This document shows, one piece after another, positions 56,410-64,000 of a stretch of DNA of 64,000 bases. The stretch spans positions 1 through 64,000 of the forward strand of contig USHY01000001.1 of assembly GCA_900554635.1 (NCBI GenBank), given 5' to 3'. The stretch comes from an uncultured Clostridium sp. Its GTDB lineage: Bacteria; Bacillota; Clostridia; TANB77; CAG-508. How positions within the stretch are numbered: the first letter of the stretch is position 1; the number at the start of each line of letters is the position of its first letter. The position numbers were made by a program, and so were the translations under genes. The notes below the pieces were generated by a model. The model was not told where the DNA came from. It searched no databases and saw nothing but the letters and a program-made list of their open reading frames with translations.

Positions 56410-57441
56410 TCACCTTTTTTCTAGTCTGACATAGTCAATTAATCTTTTATATCCTTCTTTTAATGTAACTCTTGGTTCCCATCCTAATTTTCTTAATTTT
56501 GTATTTTGCAAAATCATTTCATTATCTGGAGCAAACTCAGTTTTAATATTTTTTTCACATATTACATGATTTTCATTGTTACCAAATTCTTGTAGTAGCC
56601 ATTCAGCAGATTCTAGTATTGTCATATCTGTCTTTTCCCCTACAATATTATAGCTTGTACCGTTTATACCATTAAGTAGTACACAAAATATACCTAGAAC
56701 AGTATCCGTAGTATATGAATAATTTATTATTGTTCTTCCTGTTGATTTTAAAATAATATCTTTTTTATCGATTATACAATCTATAAAATACTTAAAAACT
56801 CTAGTTTCGTTTTTTTGTATTCCTGGCCCAAATGTTTGTGCGATTCTGCACATTTTAACAGGCACATTATACTCGCTAAAATAGCTATAGCAATATAATT
56901 CTGCAATTCTCTTTCCCTCTGAATATGAGCTACGTGTATTTAGAATTTCAATTTTGCCAATTTTATCCTCTGTAACATTTTGATCTTTCATTGTCCCATA
57001 CATTTCCATAGAAGACAAATATACCATTGATTTTACACTATTATTCTTGGCAATTTCTAGCACATTTTTAGTTCCTAAAATTGATATATCTAATGTTTCT
57101 ACCGGATTTTGTGTAAAGAACTTAGATTGTGTTGGTGATGCTCCATGTATAATATAATCTACATTTATATTATACTTTAGATTTTCTATACTACTTTCTA
57201 TGTATTCAATATTATTATCACATCCGAACATATCTATTGCATTTTTCTTGTTTCTCACTAATAGGAGCATTTTTATATTAGCATTTTTGTTTATGTTTCT
57301 CCATATAAATGATTTTACAATTAATGAACCAATTAGCCCTGTTGCACCTGTTATAAAAAAACTATGATTATCAATTTTGTTCCAATCAATTAGTTTATTA
57401 GAACAAATTGTCTCAATGTCCTGTTCTAAAATTTTATTCAT
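56410..57441 (-). CDS. NAD-dependent sugar epimerase/dehydratase
   Basis: The 343-residue short-chain dehydrogenase of the extended type has the Rossmann loop FFITGATGLIGSLIV near the N-terminus, a catalytic YSEGKR (Tyr-x3-Lys) at about residue 175 and VYLSSMEMYGTM before it. It belongs to the nucleotide-sugar epimerase/dehydratase group; the substrate is not clear. It is 4 bases downstream of the TarI-like cytidylyltransferase, so it could act on a CDP-linked product or on its precursor. Confidence 0.85.
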   Translation of the reverse strand: MNKILEQDIETICSNKLIDWNKIDNHSFFITGATGLIGSLIVKSFIWRNINKNANIKMLLLVRNKKNAIDMFGCDNNIEYIESSIENLKYNINVDYIIHGASPTQSKFFTQNPVETLDISILGTKNVLEIAKNNSVKSMVYLSSMEMYGTMKDQNVTEDKIGKIEILNTRSSYSEGKRIAELYCYSYFSEYNVPVKMCRIAQTFGPGIQKNETRVFKYFIDCIIDKKDIILKSTGRTIINYSYTTDTVLGIFCVLLNGINGTSYNIVGEKTDMTILESAEWLLQEFGNNENHVICEKNIKTEFAPDNEMILQNTKLRKLGWEPRVTLKEGYKRLIDYVRLEKR

Positions 57442-57445
57442 ATCA

Positions 57446-58180
57446 CTATACTCCTAACACTTGTTTTGCTTTTTTTGATTTTATCAATGCTTCAGCTACA
57501 TAAAAATCATCTGGTGTAGTTATTTTAATATTATCTGAACTACATTTTACAATGTGCATTTTGCAAGAATTAGAAAATGTATTCATTACCGAACAAGCAT
57601 CAATCATGTTGGTTTCTCCAAGTTCATGTGCTTTTTTATGTGCTGCTGTTAGTTCATCCAATAAAAAGGTCTGTGGGGCTCTTGCAATATATGTGTTTTG
57701 CCTTTCTGTTATATTTGTAATTTCTCCATTTGTTCCATCTGCAATAACTGTAGTTTCTTTAGATTGAGCACAGCTAATTGCTGCACCAAACTTTCGTGCA
57801 GTTTCTATATTTCTTTTTATTAAGTCTGAATCAATTATTGGTCTTACCCCATCATGCATAACTATAATGTTTTTTTCATTTTTATTTACGAATTTATTTG
57901 CAGCCATTACCCCATTGTATGATGATAGTTGATTTGTCTCTCCCCCCTCAACAATTTCTAAAACTTTGGTTATTTTATACTGCTCAATTAAGTTTTTTAG
58001 ATATTCCATATACTCCTTGACACAAGTTATAATAACTCCATCTACTTCTTCACATTCTTGAAAAATTAATAATGTATGAATAATAATTGGCACATCATTG
58101 ATTTTTAAAAACTGCTTTGGAATACCATTTGGATTCATTCTTTTTCCTACACCGCCAGCCAAAATAACAGCAATATTCAT
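57446..58180 (-). CDS. TarI/IspD-like cytidylyltransferase
   Basis: The 244-residue nucleotidyltransferase has AVILAGGVGKRMNPNGIPKQF at the N-terminus and VMHDGVRPIIDSDLI in the middle. IspD makes CDP-methylerythritol and TarI makes CDP-ribitol. The surroundings (LicD, LCP and glycan genes) favour an alditol phosphate for teichoic-acid-like polymer. A TarJ-type reductase is not obvious. The ATG follows AGGAGGAAAAGTT. Confidence 0.85.
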   Translation of the reverse strand: MNIAVILAGGVGKRMNPNGIPKQFLKINDVPIIIHTLLIFQECEEVDGVIITCVKEYMEYLKNLIEQYKITKVLEIVEGGETNQLSSYNGVMAANKFVNKNEKNIIVMHDGVRPIIDSDLIKRNIETARKFGAAISCAQSKETTVIADGTNGEITNITERQNTYIARAPQTFLLDELTAAHKKAHELGETNMIDACSVMNTFSNSCKMHIVKCSSDNIKITTPDDFYVAEALIKSKKAKQVLGV

Positions 58181-58198
58181 AACTTTTCCTCCTACTCT

Positions 58199-59050
58199 TT
58201 ATTTTTTATTATAATATTTATAACTTTTTTCTAAATCTATTATTTGATTATAATGATGTGGTTTTCGTTCTTCTTCAGGTGGTAACTTCATATAATCTCC
58301 ATAATGTTGCTTCAAAAAAGCATCATAATTTTGTGGAATCACAACATCTATTCCTTCAAATTTTTTCACTACTCCATTTCCGAAGTAATTTTTCGGAAAC
58401 ACAAGGGATAATGGTGCTTTTACTGGATCAAAAAATGGACATACATACTCACTTTCATCATAATTATATTTTGTTGCAATTTTCTCTTTTTTTTCTAAAA
58501 GTTGTACTATATTTTTATTGCCATAAATAATACCTGTAAAAGCATTAATTATACGTCTTTTTATACTTCGTTTTATATTTGTAGTGTAGCTTTTAGCGAT
58601 GTGTATGTTATAAAGTATAAATTGTATTTTATTAATTGCATTTTTTATTCTCCTATTTGGATTATATCCATCAAGTGGGAAAATGTCTATAAAAACTCCA
58701 TGGTTAATATTTTGTTTTTGTACTGTTGCTTCTATAAAAGTAGTCTCTGAATTTCTAATCTTTGCATAACCCATAGTATACTCAGAATCAGTTTTATATG
58801 TTTGCAAAAAATACTTTTTTTGCATTAAATCTTGTCCTTTTTCTAAAAAGGTTTCATAATCTTTTCTTGGCATTATAACATCAATATCATCATCCCATGG
58901 AATAAATCCTTCATGTCTAACTGTGCCTAATACCGAACCTCCTGCTAAGAAATATCTAAGGTTCAAATTCTTGCATATACTTATAAATTCTTTTAATATA
59001 TTTAATTCTACTAATTGAAGCTCTCTTATATTCACTTCTTTATTCTGCAT
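58199..59050 (-). CDS. LicD-family phosphotransferase
   Basis: The protein has 283 residues with the LicD signature: LRYFLAGGSVLGTVRHEGFI and PWDDDIDVIMPRKDYE (Asp cluster binding metal). LicD proteins transfer phosphocholine, or in fukutin-like members ribitol phosphate, from CDP-linked donors onto glycans. Here the neighbouring cytidylyltransferase would provide the CDP donor. No choline kinase is seen, so phosphocholine is unproven. Confidence 0.9.
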   Translation of the reverse strand: MQNKEVNIRELQLVELNILKEFISICKNLNLRYFLAGGSVLGTVRHEGFIPWDDDIDVIMPRKDYETFLEKGQDLMQKKYFLQTYKTDSEYTMGYAKIRNSETTFIEATVQKQNINHGVFIDIFPLDGYNPNRRIKNAINKIQFILYNIHIAKSYTTNIKRSIKRRIINAFTGIIYGNKNIVQLLEKKEKIATKYNYDESEYVCPFFDPVKAPLSLVFPKNYFGNGVVKKFEGIDVVIPQNYDAFLKQHYGDYMKLPPEEERKPHHYNQIIDLEKSYKYYNKK

Positions 59051-60407
59051 ACTTTACTCCTTTTATTCTATTTTTCAAAAATTTTAATGGTTCAATAAAT
59101 AAAATTGCTTTTATTGCAAATTTAGAAAGTACTCTAGTTTCTTTAAATATTCCAAATGATACTATGTTTGCAATAAATTGACTTATTAATGTTGCAATAG
59201 CTGCTCCATACATACCATACTTTGGTATTAAAATTGCGTTAAATATAATGTTTGAAATGCTACCTGTAGCAGAATAAAACAAACTATATTTTCCTTTATT
59301 TTCACAAATTAGCCAAACATAATGTACATTTCCTAATATTCCAAACCAAATACCCCAGATTAGTATATATAGTATTTTTGATGCTTCTAAAAAAGCCTTT
59401 CCATATAAAATCACAATTATCAATCTTGCAAAAATTGTTATTCCTATTGCAAATAAAATACTAACTAATGATGAAATGTCATATAATCTTTGTAAATTTT
59501 TTACATATTCTTTATTATTATTTTCACCTTTATATTTCATAATTACAGGTTTAAAAGATGATATAATTGAGTTTGGTACAAATGCCCACATTTCAGCAAT
59601 TCTAACCGCAGCAGAATAAATTCCGACTTGAGATTTGTCCTCTATCATTTTTCCTAACATAACTTGATCAATTCTCATATAAATTGTAACCATGATAGAT
59701 GATAATGCAAAATACCAACAATTACTCAATAATTTTTTTGCATAGTCTTTATCAAATGACCATCTACTTGTTGTTCCAATCTTTTTATGTATCAGTTTAT
59801 ATGAAATAAAAAGGAAAATTGCATATACTATTCCTTCCACTAAATATGTTGCTGTATAGTATCTAATATCTAATTTTAGCACAACTATCAGAACCTTTAA
59901 TATTGAAAATATAGTATAAGAAATGCACTTTGATACTGCTAAATATTTTACTTTTAAATTTGCAGTTGCATAAAAATCAATAACTTCAGAGCAACTGAAA
60001 AACATCATTAACGATAATAATGTTCCTATCACCATTGAAGTATTATCATTATTTGTCATTAAACATACAGTAATTTCAGCTACTACAATAAGTACTATAG
60101 CTACAATCATTCTTAAAATGAAACTTGTCCCCATTATTTTGCCTTCATCTTCAGGTCTTTGTGTTAAGTCTTTTGTTGCAATATGGTAAATTCCTATTCC
60201 TGCAATACCACTAAATAAACTAGTAATAGATAATATGTAATTAAATACTCCATATTGCTTGGTTCCAAAATATCTTGCTATAATACCTGTAGTTACAATC
60301 GCTAATATCATTGTGAAAATATTCTGAAATACAATCCAGCTACTATTTTTAGCAACCTTTTTTAAAACATTATGTCCTTCTAATTTTTGCTTAATATTCG
60401 AAAACAT
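59040..60407 (-). CDS. Second polysaccharide flippase (RfbX/Wzx-like)
   Basis: The protein has 455 residues and twelve or more membrane segments, with NSSWIVFQNIFTMILAIVTTGIIARYFG at the N-terminus. It is a PST-type exporter. It overlaps licD by 11 bases. This is the second flippase in the region, suggesting a second repeat-unit pathway or two merged clusters. ATG follows AAGGAGCTAGAA. Confidence 0.9.
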   Translation of the reverse strand: MFSNIKQKLEGHNVLKKVAKNSSWIVFQNIFTMILAIVTTGIIARYFGTKQYGVFNYILSITSLFSGIAGIGIYHIATKDLTQRPEDEGKIMGTSFILRMIVAIVLIVVAEITVCLMTNNDNTSMVIGTLLSLMMFFSCSEVIDFYATANLKVKYLAVSKCISYTIFSILKVLIVVLKLDIRYYTATYLVEGIVYAIFLFISYKLIHKKIGTTSRWSFDKDYAKKLLSNCWYFALSSIMVTIYMRIDQVMLGKMIEDKSQVGIYSAAVRIAEMWAFVPNSIISSFKPVIMKYKGENNNKEYVKNLQRLYDISSLVSILFAIGITIFARLIIVILYGKAFLEASKILYILIWGIWFGILGNVHYVWLICENKGKYSLFYSATGSISNIIFNAILIPKYGMYGAAIATLISQFIANIVSFGIFKETRVLSKFAIKAILFIEPLKFLKNRIKGVKYAE

Positions 60408-60417
60408 TTCTAGCTCC

Positions 60418-61674
60418 TTATTTTTTTATTATTTCATTATATATTTTAATAATTTGATTAGCATTATTTTCAGCATTGTGCCTACTTAATGCTTTTTCTC
60501 TTGCTTGTCTGCCATACTCTATGCACAATTTATCATCTTCGAAATATCTACTTATATAATCTGCACACATTGCAGGTTCTGTATATGGATATAATAGCCC
60601 CTCTTCTTTATGTTTTAATATATCCATTGTTCCACCTGTATTAGTAGCTACACAAGGCATTCCTAAAAGCATTGCCTCTCCTAGAGAGTTTGAGCTATTT
60701 TCAATAGCTGATGGAAGAACAAAAACATTACTTTTTAAATATCGATTTATCATTTCTTCTTCACTCAATAATCCTGTAAATTCAACTTGATTTTCTAAGT
60801 TATATTTTTTTATTAGCTTTTTAATAATTTTAGCATAACCACCAAATTTAATTTTTTTCATAAGTGTAGTAGTGTTTGTTATGTTATTACCCGCAATATA
60901 TAATTTTAGATCTGGATAGCTTTGTTTTAATATGTACACTGCTTGTAATAAAAAATGCAATCCCTTTATTGGATAACTTCCTTGGCTTGTAAAAATACTA
61001 TGTTTTTCAATGTTTTGAATATTCCATTCTTTACTATAAAAACCAGTTCGTAAGGTTTCATTTCCTATAAAATATTTTTCTTCTGGATTAATTGCTTTTG
61101 TATTTGCATAATCCCAAGTTGTTCTACCAATAATGGCTTCAGATTTTTTTATTAACTCAATTTCATTCTTTCCCCTATTAGCAAATTTTCTTTTTTGTTG
61201 AAAAATACTATCATGTCGTAGTAAATCCCTAAATGTTATATTTTTCAATATTTCTTGTGTATCTAATCCCGCATAATATACTTTAGCAATTACAGAAGTA
61301 AGTCCCTGTATAGATGTAATTACTTTAACATTTGGACATGCTTTTTTAAAAGATAAACCATGGGCAAACTCTGTACCATGAATATTAACTAAATCTGGTT
61401 TAAATTCATTATTTACTTCTTTCCAATATGCTTCTAACTTTGAATTATACTTTATTGTAGGTAGACCTGGAACAAGATAATAAATAATTTTTCCATCATC
61501 ATATTTTTTTATTTCTTTTCCATTATACACTGTAGCAATTGCTAATTTAATATCATTATTATCTTTTAACATGTTTGCTAATCCATTCAACCAGCCTCCA
61601 AAGCAACATTTTTCTTGTCCGATTTTACTTGCTGGATATGGAAAAATTGTATTAACTATCCAAAGAATTTTCAT
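60418..61674 (-). CDS. Family 4 (GT-B) glycosyltransferase
   Basis: The protein has about 418 residues. SIQGLTSVIAKVYYAG in the N-terminal domain and YIAGNNITNTT, VFVLPSAIENSSNSLGEAML in the C-terminal domain mark GT4 (E-x7-E form). The best start is ATG 61674 (MKILWIVNTIFPYP) after GGAAAGGAAG; an ATG at 61692 also opens the frame. It overlaps the upstream polymerase-like gene by about 23 bases. Confidence 0.88.
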   Translation of the reverse strand: MKILWIVNTIFPYPASKIGQEKCCFGGWLNGLANMLKDNNDIKLAIATVYNGKEIKKYDDGKIIYYLVPGLPTIKYNSKLEAYWKEVNNEFKPDLVNIHGTEFAHGLSFKKACPNVKVITSIQGLTSVIAKVYYAGLDTQEILKNITFRDLLRHDSIFQQKRKFANRGKNEIELIKKSEAIIGRTTWDYANTKAINPEEKYFIGNETLRTGFYSKEWNIQNIEKHSIFTSQGSYPIKGLHFLLQAVYILKQSYPDLKLYIAGNNITNTTTLMKKIKFGGYAKIIKKLIKKYNLENQVEFTGLLSEEEMINRYLKSNVFVLPSAIENSSNSLGEAMLLGMPCVATNTGGTMDILKHKEEGLLYPYTEPAMCADYISRYFEDDKLCIEYGRQAREKALSRHNAENNANQIIKIYNEIIKK

Positions 61675-62902
61675 AATTTTCTTCCTTTCCACTTATTTTT
61701 AATATTGTTGGATTAAATACAAACATTAGATAAAAGATAGTTACAAACTTAATTGTATTTGTTATCGCCAATATTACAAACATTACTATACATGCCATAT
61801 ATATTTCTTTATTTCTTTGTGAATTTAATTCGTAAAAAGTATAATAGATAACACTTATAAGCATTATTATAATTGGAATGCTTCCTATTACTCCATATTC
61901 AGCAAATTGATCAAATATAAATGAATGACCTCCTATTTTACCGCCATCTTGATTAAACAAATTTCCAAAAAATGGATGTTTTGTAAATGTATCTATTGAT
62001 TCTCTATAGTGTTTTAGTCTAGCATTCAAGTCAACTGTTTCTTGTACATCTTCTCCTGATAATACCATTGCAATTTCAATAATTCGCATTTTTATGCTTT
62101 CATTTTTCATATTGTTAGATATTTTCATTAATAATTTTGACATTGGATATGCTAATATAAATAAACTAATTATTAAAATTAATATACTTATTGCTATTTT
62201 TTTCAAGCTATTTACATTAAAGAAGATAATTAACATTCCTATAGCTAAAATTATGTATGATATTAGATATTGCGCTTTATAAATTGTAAAAATAAAAAGT
62301 AAAATCATACAAATAAGACATATATTTTCTTTACTCATATTTTTATATCTTTTATCTTTTACTAATATACCAACTAATGCAACCACTACAAAACTCAACC
62401 CATAAATAAATGCATAGCCTCCAACACCAAAAGTATTAATGGATTTTATCTCGATACCCGTTGCTAGTAATCTTGAAATATTTTTATGCGTATATAGTAA
62501 AGTAATTGTTCTAACACATACTATGATTAATAATATGCTCGTTATTATTGCTATATTTTTTAAAATTTTATTATCATTTTTTTTTGAATAATATACAAAA
62601 AATGTCAAAACAGTGCTTATCCTAAAGTAATTTAATAAATAATAAAAGTTAATATTATCATATCCAAAAGCAAATAAAATAACATTAAATATGCACCATA
62701 GGTAAATTGAATACATGAAAAAATTTTTTTTGAAGAAAAAATTTATAAAAAAGTTCTTATCATTTTTAAAATTAACAATACATAATAATACTATGCCAAA
62801 TAAAAAAACATATTTATTAGTCATTTCTGGTACTACATTAATTGCAATTAAAATCGAAATTGCAATATTTTCAATAATGTATATTAATTTATTTGATTTC
62901 AT
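61652..62902 (-). CDS. Second polymerase-like (Wzy) membrane protein
   Basis: The protein has 416 residues and about eleven membrane segments, with a long outside loop carrying LNARLKHYRESIDTFTKHPFFGN and GGHSFIFDQFAEYG, the pattern of O-antigen ligase and Wzy proteins (H-x-x-x-D/E near the second loop). The start ATG overlaps the end of the next gene upstream by 14 bases. With the flippase at 59040 it forms a second export and polymerisation pair. Confidence 0.82.
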   Translation of the reverse strand: MKSNKLIYIIENIAISILIAINVVPEMTNKYVFLFGIVLLCIVNFKNDKNFFINFFFKKNFFMYSIYLWCIFNVILFAFGYDNINFYYLLNYFRISTVLTFFVYYSKKNDNKILKNIAIITSILLIIVCVRTITLLYTHKNISRLLATGIEIKSINTFGVGGYAFIYGLSFVVVALVGILVKDKRYKNMSKENICLICMILLFIFTIYKAQYLISYIILAIGMLIIFFNVNSLKKIAISILILIISLFILAYPMSKLLMKISNNMKNESIKMRIIEIAMVLSGEDVQETVDLNARLKHYRESIDTFTKHPFFGNLFNQDGGKIGGHSFIFDQFAEYGVIGSIPIIIMLISVIYYTFYELNSQRNKEIYMACIVMFVILAITNTIKFVTIFYLMFVFNPTILKISGKEENYENSLDS

Positions 62903-64000
62903 ATAAATTTTTCTCCTTTATCATTTTTATTATCTTTTGTGTCTGTTTTATATTATTTTTATTATCTTGCATAAATTTTATAGCCTCAGTTCCTTTTTTT
63001 TCTAGTATATCATTATTTAAACTTAAACATTCCTGTAAACTATTTTTCATTCCTTCTACTGTTTCATCATTTATTAAATATACATAATTATAATATTCCT
63101 TTGGCATTCCTTGTAGCTTTGTTGTTAAGACTGGAGTTCCTGAAGCCATATATTCCATTATTTTTGAGGGAAATGAATACTTTGTATATTCATAATTTGA
63201 AAATCTAGGGTTAACTAGTAAAGTCACCTTCTTCTCTAATTCCTTAACCTTTTCATTTGATATTGTTCCTAAGTATTTTATTCTATGGTTCTTCTTTGTT
63301 TTTTCTTTCACATATTGTTCTAATTTTCCATTACCACAAATTATAAACTCATAATTTCCTTCTAGTTTTTCAAATGCTTCAATAATGCATTTAATACCAT
63401 ATTCCTCTTTTATCCCTCCTGCATACATTATAGTTTTAGTTTTAAATTTTTCAACTTTATCTTTAGATTCAAATTTACTAATTAGTCCTTCCATTATTAG
63501 ATATGGTTTATTATCTTTGTTAATTAATGTATTCATATTTTGTGTCAAAAAAATATATGAAGACATATTATGATAACAATATTTCATTTTATTTCTACAA
63601 ATTCTTTTGATCATTCCCAGTTTTTTTGTATTCTCATTAACATTATACATATAATCATATATGTCAGCAAAAATTCCTGAAACATTAATATGATTTTTAT
63701 TTGCAATTTTTATAATCATTGGTAATATAGATACATAACTTGCATCTACAATTATTGCTTTGTCTCTATCCTTTTTATTTATTTTTATCCATTTTTTTAA
63801 TTCTTTTTTAATATTTTTTTCTATAGTTAATTGTTTCAATATTGGTATATTAACAAAGCCAACCTGATTATATATAATATTATTATTTTTTACAATATTA
63901 CTTTTCCAGAATTTTTTTTTATTTGTTTTTATTGATATTGGTAATCCTATTAACGATTCAACATCTACTTCCTCTTGCTTTTGCGCTGCCAATCCTGTTA
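62889..64000 (-). CDS. Family 4 glycosyltransferase, cut by the window edge
   Basis: The frame runs off the window: T-G-L-A-A-Q-K-Q-E-E-V is open upstream of the first possible start (TTG 63992), and TGLAAQ...EVDVESL is typical of the first 50 residues of a GT4 enzyme. The C-terminal half has TIMYAGGIKEEYGIKCIIEAF, FIICGNGKLEQYV, KYLGTISNEKVKELE and PSKIMEYMASGTPVLTTKL. The true N-terminus lies beyond position 64000. Confidence 0.85.
   Translation of the reverse strand, partial: TGLAAQKQEEVDVESLIGLPISIKTNKKKFWKSNIVKNNNIIYNQVGFVNIPILKQLTIEKNIKKELKKWIKINKKDRDKAIIVDASYVSILPMIIKIANKNHINVSGIFADIYDYMYNVNENTKKLGMIKRICRNKMKYCYHNMSSYIFLTQNMNTLINKDNKPYLIMEGLISKFESKDKVEKFKTKTIMYAGGIKEEYGIKCIIEAFEKLEGNYEFIICGNGKLEQYVKEKTKKNHRIKYLGTISNEKVKELEKKVTLLVNPRFSNYEYTKYSFPSKIMEYMASGTPVLTTKLQGMPKEYYNYVYLINDETVEGMKNSLQECLSLNNDILEKKGTEAIKFMQDNKNNIKQTQKIIKMIKEKNLYEIK

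Overview
The window is low-GC DNA (AT-rich intergenic spacers, T- and A-rich codons) from an endospore-forming Firmicute, most likely an uncultured gut-type member of Clostridia. The spore protease GPR, a YtxC-like protein, a BofC-like protein and a SpoVB/MurJ-type flippase point to a spore former. TagO, TagA, MnaA, LCP and LPXTG proteins point to a Gram-positive wall. Species cannot be named from the sequence alone.

Layout. 1-4.4 kb (+): a DUF4912 protein with a GH57 branching enzyme, then YtxC and a TraX-like protein. 4.4-17.6 kb (-): gpr, a large LPXTG protein with repeated HWxxCxxC modules, an operon thiN-rnc-radical SAM-sua5-recD2-recG, and pta-ackA. 17.6-21.6 kb (-): a 1324-residue repeat surface protein. 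21.9-23.3 kb: an ATP-grasp gene and tRNAs Lys(CTT), Cys and Gly(GCC). 23.4-31.3 kb (-): a foreign-looking gene, a BofC-like gene, comEC, an SH3 protein, an AI-2E-type permease, exoA and a flippase. 31.3-36.4 kb (-): fic between short direct repeats, tRNAs Thr, Glu and Lys(TTT), pyrG, a foreign-looking HD hydrolase and a DUF1858 protein. 36.4-39.9 kb (+): a reduced type IV secretion-like set (VirD4, VirB2, VirB6, PrgI). 39.9-64 kb: tagO (+), then a long minus-strand cell-surface glycan region with wall teichoic acid linkage genes, two flippases, two polymerase-like proteins, many glycosyltransferases, an LCP ligase, a TarI-like cytidylyltransferase and LicD. It runs off the right edge.

Main discovery. 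Nine native genes in this window (gpr, recG, recD2, sua5, comEC, the SH3 protein, virD4-like, virB6-like and tagO) look frameshifted. Every one of their twelve frame breaks has the same form: an in-frame CGG codon followed by A, T or C. Skipping the C restores the correct frame and reads GGN as a glycine, usually at a family-conserved position such as the Walker A glycine of VirD4, VDVGQGD of ComEC and NLIDGLDG of TagO. In my manual scan no other native gene here has an in-frame CGG, while CGG in the other two phases is common. The only two in-frame CGG codons that do not shift lie in two genes with foreign-looking codon use. This is best explained by CGG having lost its arginine meaning and acting as a +1 frameshift signal, or by CGGN being read as a four-base glycine codon. 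Random assembly error does not explain it. A separate oddity is one in-frame UGA at a conserved glycine position of a sulfatase-family gene, and there are probable AUA/AUU start codons.
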